Of a DNA stretch of 8,576 nt, positions 1-6,254 are shown piece after piece. Both the position numbers and the translations under genes were made by a program. The first letter of the stretch is position 1, and each line of letters starts with the position of its first letter. The notes under the pieces are model-generated. The model worked only from the letters and a program-made list of their open reading frames with translations, was not told the DNA's origin and ran no database searches. Source of the stretch: JAVZGQ01 sp039000685 (lineage in GTDB: Archaea; Aenigmatarchaeota; Aenigmatarchaeia; CG10238-14; SCSR01); the NCBI GenBank assembly GCA_039000685.1, contig JAWBNW010000025.1, positions 1-8,576 on the forward strand, written 5' to 3'.

Positions 1-1859
1 ACAGCAACTATGTGGCCTTTTTTCTTCAAAGCTTTAACTATTCTTGACTTGTGTTGAGGTGAAACTCTTGCATAGATTGCAACTTTCTCCACTTTTTCTT
101 CCAGTTCTTCTTCACTCATTTTTTCCAGCTCTTCACCAGTTAAAATTTCTTCTTCGCCTTCAACCAAACCTATTTCTTTAGCTACTGCCAAAGCTGTGAG
201 CTTGTGATCTCCAGTTATCATCACAACCCTTATGCCAGCTTGCTTGCAAGTTTCTATTGCTTGTTTGACTTCTGGCCTAGGAGGATCAATCATCCCAACA
301 AATCCCAAGAAAGTTAAGCCTTTCTCAAGCTTGCTCTCTTCAATTTTTTTCACTCGCTTGTAAGCTAGAGCCAAAACTCTAAAACCTTGCTTTGCCATTT
401 CTTCCATTTCAAAGCTTATTTTTGCTTTCTCTTTTTCGCTCAGCCTTTCTGTTTTACCTTTCTTTAGAATGTAAGTAGAGAGTTGAAGGACTTTTTCAGG
501 AGCACCTTTCGTGAAAGCTACAAATTCTTTTCCTTGTTTGTAAACTACTGTCATGAGCTTTCTTTCAGAAGAAAAGGGAATTTCAAACTCTGCTTTTTCT
601 TGTTTTGTAAGACCAGCTTTTGAAGCTAACACAAGCAGAGCAGCTTCTGTTGGGTCACCAATAACATGCCATTTTCCTTCCTTGAATTCTATAGTTGAAT
701 TGTTGCAAAGCAAGCCAGCTTTTATCAAAAGCATGAGGTCATTATCTTTTGTTGGCTCCACGTTTTTCCCTTCCGAGAAAAATTCTCCTCTTGGCTCGAA
801 ACCTGTGCCGGAAACTTCAACTATTTTGCCAGAACACCAAATCTTCTTCACACACATCTCATTCACAGTCATCGTTCCAGTTTTATCTGCAGCTATCACT
901 GTAGTGCAGCCCAAAGTTTCAACTGCCGAAAGCTTTCTAACTAAAGCATTCCTTTTTGCCATTCTATTCACACCTAAAGCTAAAGCTACTGTAACCACAG
1001 CCGGCAAACCTTCCGGAACTGCTGAAACAGCTAAAGCTACTGCTGTGAAGAAATCATCCACTATGTCTAAATCTTCCAAGTAACCTAAAACAAAGACAAA
1101 GAAACAAACAACAAGAACAAGCAAGCCCAACCATTTTCCAAACTTGTCAAGTTTTTTCTGCAATGGAGTTTCTTCTTCTGCTTCTTCAATCTCTTTCGCT
1201 ATTTTTCCCACTTCTGTGTTCATTCCCGTGGCAACCACAATAGCCTTGCCTCTTCCTCTAGCAACATAAGTTCCCATGAAGATCATGTTGCTTCTTTCAG
1301 CTATTGGTAAATCTTGAATTGGCTTGACTTGTTTTTCAACTGGTGTTGATTCTCCTGTCAAAGCTGATTCATCTGTAGCCAAACTGAAAGCTTCTATTAT
1401 CCTAGCGTCAGCAGGAATTCCTTCACCTTCTTCGAGAATTATAATATCGCCAGGGACAAGCTCTTTTGAAGAAATTTCTGTTTGCTTCCCTTCTCTTATC
1501 ACTTTAACTTTCTGAACCATCATCTTCTTTAAAGATTCCATCGCTTTTTCTGCTTTGTACTCTTGGTAAAATCCTAGAAAAGCGTTCATCATCAAGATTG
1601 CAAAAATTGCCGAAGCGTCGAGAAATTCTTTTAGAAAGAAAGAAACGATTGCTGCAACAAGCAATATAGCTATCAAAAAGCTTTTGAACTGCCTCAAGAA
1701 AATTTTTAAAGGAGAAATTCTTTTCTTTTCTTTTATTTCATTCAATCCGAATTTCTCAAGCCTTTGCTTGGCTTCTTGCTCACTTAAGCCATTTTCGCTG
1801 CTTTCAAGGATTTTCATCACATCTTCAGCTTCAAAGATGTGCCACTTGGTTTGGTTCAT
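1..1859 (-). CDS. P2A-type (SERCA/PMR1-like) Ca2+-transporting ATPase, C-terminus cut by window edge
   Basis: A P-type cation pump, most likely exporting Ca2+ across the cytoplasmic membrane at the cost of ATP. About 619 codons are present from the ATG at 1859. In order I see: the N-terminal cation-ATPase domain (WHIFEAEDVM..., residues 6-50), a first membrane pair at about 53-90, the actuator motif TGES (168-171), the ion-binding helix M4 motif PEGLP (282-286), the phosphorylation motif DKTGT with the acceptor Asp325, a KGAPE nucleotide-binding motif, and TGDH (549-552). The frame runs off the left edge just before the expected GDGxND hinge and the M5-M10 membrane block, so this is an edge cut, not a broken gene. 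PEGLP followed by AVVTVALALG matches SERCA/PMR1 pumps better than H+ or heavy-metal pumps, but M5/M6 ligands that would settle Ca2+ versus Mn2+ are outside. The start sits 28 bases after the acetyltransferase stop and carries the CAAATTAAT element. Family call is firm; ion specificity is inferred. Confidence 0.93.
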   Translation of the reverse strand, partial: MNQTKWHIFEAEDVMKILESSENGLSEQEAKQRLEKFGLNEIKEKKRISPLKIFLRQFKSFLIAILLVAAIVSFFLKEFLDASAIFAILMMNAFLGFYQEYKAEKAMESLKKMMVQKVKVIREGKQTEISSKELVPGDIIILEEGEGIPADARIIEAFSLATDESALTGESTPVEKQVKPIQDLPIAERSNMIFMGTYVARGRGKAIVVATGMNTEVGKIAKEIEEAEEETPLQKKLDKFGKWLGLLVLVVCFFVFVLGYLEDLDIVDDFFTAVALAVSAVPEGLPAVVTVALALGVNRMAKRNALVRKLSAVETLGCTTVIAADKTGTMTVNEMCVKKIWCSGKIVEVSGTGFEPRGEFFSEGKNVEPTKDNDLMLLIKAGLLCNNSTIEFKEGKWHVIGDPTEAALLVLASKAGLTKQEKAEFEIPFSSERKLMTVVYKQGKEFVAFTKGAPEKVLQLSTYILKKGKTERLSEKEKAKISFEMEEMAKQGFRVLALAYKRVKKIEESKLEKGLTFLGFVGMIDPPRPEVKQAIETCKQAGIRVVMITGDHKLTALAVAKEIGLVEGEEEILTGEELEKMSEEELEEKVEKVAIYARVSPQHKSRIVKALKKKGHIVA

Positions 1860-1887
1860 AAGATTAATTTGGATTTTTTCTAAAATA
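1860..1887 (-). promoter_or_regulatory. Probable leaderless promoter of the Ca2+-ATPase gene
   Basis: Read in the gene direction, TATTTTAG lies at -28 to -21 of the ATG and CAAATTAAT at -12 to -4. No Shine-Dalgarno sequence is present. A TATA-like box about 25 bases from a start codon is the usual spacing for a leaderless archaeal transcript. The same two-part layout recurs before three other genes in this window. Inference from sequence only. Confidence 0.5.
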
Positions 1888-2385
1888 TTATTCTGATAAC
1901 CTTAGGGCCATCCTCTTTGCAACTTCTTTGAAACCATATTTCTTGTAAGCAGAAATTCCTATCTCATTTCTTGAATCGACTAAAACTTCTATTAGGTTTA
2001 TTTTTCTCTTCTTGAACCACTTCACCAATTCCTCGAACAATATTTTTCCTATTCCTTTCCTCCTGAACTTTTCTTCAACAAAAGCCACTTCAATTTCACC
2101 AATTTTTCTCTCACGCAAATAGTTTGGAGATTTACGAATTGAGGCGATAAAAAAACCAACTGGTTTTTCTTTCTTGACAGCTAAGAGAATTTTCCTGTTT
2201 CTTCTATTCTTGGCAAAAAAAATCCTTCAACCTCTTCTTTAAAAAATTTTCCCTTTCTTCTCCAGACAAAAATCTTCTTTTGTCAAGCCTGTGATGATAA
2301 TCCGTTGCTTTTTTCCAAAGTTTAAGCAAAGCTTCAAAGTCATCTTTTTTTTCGCTTCCCTTATCTCAATTTCTTGAAACTTCAT
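1888..2385 (-). pseudogene. GNAT-family N-acetyltransferase broken by two homopolymer frameshifts
   Basis: A GNAT-family acyl-CoA-dependent N-acetyltransferase; substrate unknown. Reading from the ATG at 2385, the frame begins MKFQEIEIREA, a typical GNAT beta-1 start, then fails in the A8 run (T8 on plus, 2345-2352). The middle part (DDFEALLKLWKKATDYHHRL...) is in another frame and hits a stop just past a T8 run (A8 on plus, 2215-2222). After that run the original frame resumes with AKNRRNRKILLAV, the acetyl-CoA-binding motif RRKGIG, and the C-terminal NEIGISAYKKYGF. Adding one A to the first run and removing one T from the second restores a continuous protein of about 165 residues, normal for the family. 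The last 76 codons (2118-1888) remain open, from a TTG. The start overlaps the endonuclease III stop by 20 bases, so translational coupling is likely. Whether this is true decay, slippage or base-calling error cannot be told from here. Confidence 0.8.
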
Positions 2386-3028
2386 TAATATATTTTCTTC
2401 TTATAGAGAATTTATTTTTAAACTGACAAAAATCGAAGAAAGGGCAAGCGTAGCATTTAGGGTTTCTTGTCAAACAAATCTCTTGACCAAACTTAACAAA
2501 ACCTAAATTGACAAGATACCTATCTTTCTCTGGCACGATTTCTTCCAAACTTTTTCTTATTTGCATGTAGTCAGCTTTTTCATCAACCAAACCTAACCTT
2601 TTGCTGCAAACTTCCACGTGAATATCAACAGCGATAACAGGAAGGCCGAAGCCATAAGATAAAACAATGTCAGCAGTTTTATTTCCGACTCCTGGAAGCT
2701 TGAGCAGCTCTTCTCTTGAGCTTGGAATTCTTCCTTTTAACTCTTCGACCAAAATCCTGCAAAGCTTCTTGATGTTTTTGGCTTTTTGTTTGTACATGCC
2801 AGAAGGTTTTATAAGTTCTTGTAATTTTTTGTCGGAAAGTTTTAAAATTTCTTCTGATTTTGAAACAACAGAAAACAAATTTTTTGCAGCTTTTCTTGTG
2901 TTCTCGTCTCTTGTCCTTTGGGAAAGGATTGTTGTTATCAAAAGCTCGAAGACGTCTGGCTTTGTTTTGAGAAAGCTTCTTATTTCTTTTCCATATTTTT
3001 TCTTCAAGAATTTCATCACTATTTGCAT
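2366..3028 (-). CDS. nth: Endonuclease III family DNA glycosylase/AP lyase (HhH-GPD, Fe-S)
   Basis: Base-excision-repair enzyme that removes oxidised pyrimidines and cuts at abasic sites. Numbered from the upstream GTG at 3046 (226 residues), the sequence shows LSQRTRDENT (41-50), the helix-hairpin-helix LPGVGNKTAD (117-126) with catalytic Lys123, catalytic Asp141 in AVDIHV, and a [4Fe-4S] loop of Cys191, 198, 201 and 207 with C-X6-C-X2-C-X5-C spacing. All key residues of a bifunctional enzyme are present. I prefer the ATG at 3028 (220 residues). The only good TATA box (TTAAATAT) lies about 27 bases before that ATG, but only about 9 bases before the GTG, so a transcript from it would start near the ATG and would not contain the GTG. 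Divergent from the Lhr helicase; the broken acetyltransferase overlaps its 3' end. Residue positions 143-147 (HVEVC) differ from the common HIFRV, a minor variation. Confident in family and function. Confidence 0.93.
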   Translation of the reverse strand: MQIVMKFLKKKYGKEIRSFLKTKPDVFELLITTILSQRTRDENTRKAAKNLFSVVSKSEEILKLSDKKLQELIKPSGMYKQKAKNIKKLCRILVEELKGRIPSSREELLKLPGVGNKTADIVLSYGFGLPVIAVDIHVEVCSKRLGLVDEKADYMQIRKSLEEIVPEKDRYLVNLGFVKFGQEICLTRNPKCYACPFFDFCQFKNKFSIRRKYINEVSRN

Positions 3029-3051
3029 TTTTTCTCTCTTATCCACAAAAA

Positions 3052-3059
3052 ATATTTAA
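3052..3059 (-). promoter_or_regulatory. TATA box for endonuclease III gene
   Basis: TTAAATAT on the minus strand, preceded by C and followed by a T run, lies about 27 bases upstream of the ATG at 3028. This is archaeal TATA spacing for a leaderless message and is the reason for choosing that ATG over the GTG at 3046. Confidence 0.55.
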
Positions 3060-3080
3060 GTAAGGAGAAATAATAGAGTA

Positions 3081-3104
3081 TAGCATTTCACTTATGCTAG
3101 TGAA
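3081..3104. repeat. Interleaved inverted repeats upstream of the helicase promoter
   Basis: TAGCAT (3081-3086) is the exact reverse complement of ATGCTA (3094-3099), and TTCAC (3087-3091) of GTGAA (3100-3104), giving an A-B-A'-B' order. GCATTT also occurs as a direct repeat at 3083-3088 and 3105-3110. The block sits just upstream of the helicase TATA box and between two divergent promoters, a likely place for a regulator or for TFB-recognition DNA. Function is inferred only. Confidence 0.45.
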
Positions 3105-3107
3105 GCA

Positions 3108-3117
3108 TTTAATATAT
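3108..3117 (+). promoter_or_regulatory. TATA box for the Lhr helicase gene
   Basis: TTTAATATAT, centred about 42 bases upstream of the helicase ATG. Transcription would begin near 3138, leaving a leader of roughly 15-20 bases that carries the Shine-Dalgarno sequence. The short palindrome GCTTA-GCG-TAAGC (3129-3141) spans the predicted start point. Confidence 0.5.
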
Positions 3118-3128
3118 ACTCCTCTTCT

Positions 3129-3141
3129 GCTTAGCGTAAGC
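3129..3141. repeat. Short palindrome at predicted helicase transcription start
   Basis: GCTTA and TAAGC are perfect reverse complements separated by GCG. The site lies between the TATA box and the Shine-Dalgarno of the helicase, covering the predicted start of transcription. It could be an operator or the base of a tiny leader hairpin; at 5 bp it could also be chance. Confidence 0.3.
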
Positions 3142-3144
3142 TAT

Positions 3145-3151
3145 AGGTGAT
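3145..3151 (+). promoter_or_regulatory. Shine-Dalgarno sequence of the Lhr helicase gene
   Basis: AGGTGAT, three bases before the ATG, is complementary over seven bases to the conserved archaeal 16S 3' end (ATCACCT). It is the only strong Shine-Dalgarno match seen at a start in the window and fixes the helicase start at 3155. Confidence 0.75.
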
Positions 3152-3154
3152 GTT

Positions 3155-5956
3155 ATGGTCTTCGAGCTTTTGAACCCAGAACTTCAAAAAATTGTGAAGA
3201 AAAGGTTTTCTAAACCAACTTTAGTTCAAGAGCTAGCTTTCAAACCAATCTTGGAAGGTAAGAATGTTTTGATAATTGCACCCACAGGCTTAGGAAAAAC
3301 AGAAAGCTGCATGCTCCCTATCTTTCATCTCCTAATGCAAGAAAAACCAAAGCCCATAGCAATCCTTTACATAACTCCACTCCGTGCACTCAATAGAGAT
3401 TTGCTTGATAGGTTGCTTTGGTGGTGCAATGAAATTGGAATAGAAGCTTCTGTTAGACATGGTGACACTTCAGCCTATGAGAGAAAGCAGCAAGCCGAAT
3501 TTCCTCCCCAGCTTTTAATAACAACACCAGAAACTTTACAAGCAATTTTACCAGGAAAAGTGATAAGAGAGCATTTGAAGAATGTAAAACATGTTGTGGT
3601 TGATGAAATTCATGAGCTTGTTGACAGCAAGCGTGGAACTCAACTTGCTTTAGCTTTAGAAAGATTGAAGGCACTTGCTGACCACGATTTTCAGATCATT
3701 GGCTTGTCAGCAACAGTTGGCTCACCTGAAAAAGTTGCAAAGTTTCTCTGTCCAAATGGAAGTATTGAAATAATAAAAGCAATTCACTCAAAAGCCATGG
3801 AGATAAAAGTCATAAGTCCAGAGCCTAAAGCCGAAGATATGAAAATAGCTAAAAAGCTTTTAGTATCACCAGAAACTGCTGCAAGGCTTAGATTGATAAT
3901 GGAGCTCATAAAGAAATCTCGTTCTGTTTTAGCCTTCACGAACACAAGAGAATTTGCCGAAATCTTAGCATCAAGAATTAAAGCTTTGGACAAAGATTTC
4001 CCTGCAGCTGTTCACCATTCAAGCTTGAGCAAAGAGGTGAGAATAAAAGCTGAGAAAGAATTCAAGGAAGAAAAGATAAAAAGCATAATAGCAACTTCTT
4101 CGCTTCAATTGGGAATTGATATTGGAAGTGTTGACCTTGTGCTTCAGTACATGTCTCCCCGCACTGTAACACAAGCAATCCAAAGGATAGGAAGGAGCGG
4201 GCATGGTGTCGAGAGATTAAGCAAAGGGGTGATAATAGCAACAGATGAAGATGATGTTTTTGAGTCATCTGTAATAGCAAGAAAAGCTTTGAAAGAAGAA
4301 ATTGAAACTTTGAGGCTGCATGAAAATTCTTTCGATGTTTTGGCTCACCAGCTTGTTGGCCTTACCATAGATAACTGGAAAGTTGAGCTTCAAAAAGCTT
4401 ACGAGCTTGTGAAAAAAGCTTATCCTTATCAAAAGCTTAGTTTCACTGAATTTTTGGAAGTTTGCAAGCAGTTGCAGCAGCTTGGACTAATTTTCTTGAA
4501 CGGTCAAATAAAAAAGAAGAGGAGAGGCTTTGAATATTATTTCACCCAGCTTTCCACAATCCCCGACACAAAACAATTCAAAGTTTTCAACAGCCTGGAC
4601 AATTCTTTTGTTGGCGTGCTAGATGAAGAGTTTGTTGCATTAAATGCCGAGCCAGGAACAACTTTCATCTTGAAAGGTGAAGCTTACAAGATAGCATCGA
4701 TTGAAGAAGACAAAATTTTTGTTGAGCCTGTTGAGGACATAGAGGCTGCTATACCAGGATGGGAAGGTGAGCTCATTCCAGTGCCATTTGAAGTTGCACA
4801 AGAAGTTGGAAGGTTGAGAGGTATTTTGTCAGAATACTTGGAAGAAAAAAGTGAAGGTGAAATTGCTAACTGGCTTTTGTCATCTTATCCGATAGACGAA
4901 AATTGTGCCAAGAAGATGATTAAGATAATAAAACAGCAAAAGAAGTATGGTACAGTACCAGATGAAAAAACAATACTGATAGAAGATCATGAAAATTCCG
5001 TGATAATTCATTCTTGTTTTGGATCTCTCGTGAATGAAACTCTAGGCAGATTTTTATCTTCTCTGCTTACGGCAAGAATTGGTTCTGTTGGCTTGAGAAC
5101 AGATCCTTACAGAATAATTTTACACTTTCAACTCAAAGCTTTAGAGCTACTAAAAGAAATTCTCTTCCAAACAAATCCAGAATACTTGAGAAATTACATT
5201 GAGATGTATTTAAGCAAAACCAATTTGTTCGAGTGGAAGTTTGTGCATGTTGCAAAAAGGTTTGGGGCAATAGCTAAAGATGCAGATTACAGCAAGGTAA
5301 GATTGGGGAAAATTGTTGAAAGTTTTATTGGCACACCAATCTACAAGGAAACTTTGAAAGAGTTGGAAACTGAAAAGCTTGACATAGAAAAAGCTACAGA
5401 AATTTTGAAGAAAATCCAAAACAAGGAAATTGAAGTGGTATTTAAGCCGGGCCTTTCGCCTCTTGGGAAAATTGGTTTGAGGCATGAGTTTGCGGAGCTT
5501 GTTGGACCACCAAGACCCGAGCTTGAAATCTTCGAGCTTTTCAAGAAAAGGCTTTTGAACACAAGTGTGAAACTTGTTTGTGTGAATTGCGGACAATGGC
5601 AACAAAGCTTTATAGTGAAAGAAATTTCTGATAAAGTGAAGTGCAAGAAGTGTGAAGCAAAGCTTTTGGCTGTTGTTCACCCAAGAAATATGGAAGCAAT
5701 AAAGCTTGTGAAAAAAAAGTTGAGGGGGACTTTGACAGAAGGGGAAAAGAAAAAATTCGAAAGGATAAGACAAACTTCCGACCTCTTCCTTGTTTATGGC
5801 AAGAAATCTGCTATCGCCTTAGCAGCCCGTGGCGTGGGACCAGAAACTGCCAAAAGAATTCTTGCAAGATTTCACAAGGATGAAGATGATTTCTTGAGGG
5901 ATATTTTAGAAGAAGAGAGAAAGTTCATAAGAACGAGAAAATATTGGAGTAGTTAA
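3155..5956 (+). CDS. lhr2: Lhr-type superfamily 2 helicase (aLhr2-like)
   Basis: ATP-dependent DNA/RNA helicase of the Lhr family, 933 residues, about full length for archaeal aLhr2. Visible motifs: Q-motif-like PTLVQELAF (21-29), Walker A APTGLGKTES (42-51, Lys48), TPLRALNRDL, TTPETL, DEIH (150-153), SATVGS (185-190), VLAFTNTRE (258-266), ATSSLQLGIDIG (313-324), and QRIGRSGH (343-350). After the two RecA domains come a winged-helix region and the long Lhr-core beta/helical region. Near the C-terminus a four-cysteine cluster (Cys809, 812, 830, 833) is a probable zinc site, followed by the typical ending AARGVGPETAKRIL and RTRKYW. Archaeal Lhr proteins are linked to DNA repair, recombination and nucleic-acid remodelling; facing an endonuclease III gene fits a genome-maintenance role, which is inference. 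Start chosen from the Shine-Dalgarno at 3145-3151. The stop is only three bases from the stop of the convergent small gene. Subfamily choice (aLhr2 rather than aLhr1) rests on the C-terminal cluster and is fairly secure. Confidence 0.95.
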   Translation: MVFELLNPELQKIVKKRFSKPTLVQELAFKPILEGKNVLIIAPTGLGKTESCMLPIFHLLMQEKPKPIAILYITPLRALNRDLLDRLLWWCNEIGIEASVRHGDTSAYERKQQAEFPPQLLITTPETLQAILPGKVIREHLKNVKHVVVDEIHELVDSKRGTQLALALERLKALADHDFQIIGLSATVGSPEKVAKFLCPNGSIEIIKAIHSKAMEIKVISPEPKAEDMKIAKKLLVSPETAARLRLIMELIKKSRSVLAFTNTREFAEILASRIKALDKDFPAAVHHSSLSKEVRIKAEKEFKEEKIKSIIATSSLQLGIDIGSVDLVLQYMSPRTVTQAIQRIGRSGHGVERLSKGVIIATDEDDVFESSVIARKALKEEIETLRLHENSFDVLAHQLVGLTIDNWKVELQKAYELVKKAYPYQKLSFTEFLEVCKQLQQLGLIFLNGQIKKKRRGFEYYFTQLSTIPDTKQFKVFNSLDNSFVGVLDEEFVALNAEPGTTFILKGEAYKIASIEEDKIFVEPVEDIEAAIPGWEGELIPVPFEVAQEVGRLRGILSEYLEEKSEGEIANWLLSSYPIDENCAKKMIKIIKQQKKYGTVPDEKTILIEDHENSVIIHSCFGSLVNETLGRFLSSLLTARIGSVGLRTDPYRIILHFQLKALELLKEILFQTNPEYLRNYIEMYLSKTNLFEWKFVHVAKRFGAIAKDADYSKVRLGKIVESFIGTPIYKETLKELETEKLDIEKATEILKKIQNKEIEVVFKPGLSPLGKIGLRHEFAELVGPPRPELEIFELFKKRLLNTSVKLVCVNCGQWQQSFIVKEISDKVKCKKCEAKLLAVVHPRNMEAIKLVKKKLRGTLTEGEKKKFERIRQTSDLFLVYGKKSAIALAARGVGPETAKRILARFHKDEDDFLRDILEEERKFIRTRKYWSS

Positions 5957-5959
5957 GAA

Positions 5960-6223
5960 TTAGCTGGAACAATCTGACCTATCTCTACAATCTTTTCCAG
6001 AAAGCTCCCCACAAAAAGGATTGCAAATATATTCTTGAAGCTGAGAGCTAAATTCACAATCACATTCTGATTTTTCTTCTCTACCTGATAAAAAGTTTAT
6101 GAAGCTCGATAGAGATTCTCCTTGCTTAAATCCTTTTGGGCTTGTTAAATCCACTAGCAATAAAGCTGCTATGAAACTCAGAAATATTATCCCAACAATT
6201 ATTGCTCCTGTCCTTGCTATCAT
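5960..6223 (-). CDS. Small cysteine-rich, membrane-anchored protein of unknown function
   Basis: An 87-residue protein I do not recognise. Residues 6-25 form one strongly hydrophobic segment after a short N-terminus with Arg4, fitting a signal anchor or uncleaved signal. The rest is polar, with six cysteines (54, 56, 67, 71, 79, 85) in a C-X-C, C-X3-C and C-X5-C arrangement, ending DCRDRSDCSS. An even number of closely spaced cysteines outside the membrane suggests disulfides or metal binding. It is supported as a real gene by the same upstream layout seen at three recognised genes: TTTTATAG at -29 to -22 and CAAATTAAA at -12 to -4 of the ATG. It lies 31 bases after the rhomboid stop and may be co-transcribed with it. 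With a single membrane segment it could be a rhomboid substrate or accessory partner, but that is speculation. Its stop is three bases from the helicase stop. Confidence 0.7.
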   Translation of the reverse strand: MIARTGAIIVGIIFLSFIAALLLVDLTSPKGFKQGESLSSFINFLSGREEKSECDCEFSSQLQEYICNPFCGELSGKDCRDRSDCSS

Positions 6224-6252
6224 AAATTTAATTTGTTCAAAAAACTATAAAA
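6224..6252 (-). promoter_or_regulatory. Probable leaderless promoter of the small cysteine-rich gene
   Basis: TTTTATAG at -29 to -22 and CAAATTAAA at -12 to -4 of the ATG, in the 31-base gap after the rhomboid stop; no Shine-Dalgarno. The T/A box is the best TATA match of the four related sites, so this gene may have its own transcript as well as read-through from the rhomboid gene. Confidence 0.5.
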
Positions 6253-6254
6253 AA

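Noticed and set aside
1..30. Ca2+-ATPase as a truncated pseudogene
   Set aside because: The frame is open to the very first base and ends where the GDGxND hinge should follow, so the missing C-terminus is explained by the window boundary.
553..1083. A 176-codon plus-strand open frame
   Set aside because: It is antisense to the catalytic core of the Ca2+-ATPase, including PEGLP and DKTGT, and resembles no known protein.
1860..1875. CAAATTAAT considered as a TATA box
   Set aside because: At -12 to -4 of the ATG it would place transcription starts about 15-20 bases inside the coding regions of intact, conserved proteins. A separate T/A box exists near -25 in all four cases.
2667..3059. A 130-codon plus-strand open frame
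   Set aside because: It is antisense to the endonuclease III gene and reads as low-complexity Ser/Phe/Leu. The real protein on the other strand has every catalytic residue.
3081..3104. RNA pseudoknot formed by the A-B-A'-B' repeats
   Set aside because: The connecting loops would be 0, 2 and 0 bases, which is too tight for an H-type pseudoknot, and the block lies upstream of the helicase TATA box so it is probably not in that transcript. A DNA-level role is more likely.
5210..5773. A 187-codon open frame on the minus strand inside the helicase gene
   Set aside because: It lies fully antisense to the conserved helicase C-terminus, its translation is rich in Phe, Cys and His with no recognisable domain, and it lacks an initiation signal. 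It is a by-product of codon bias.
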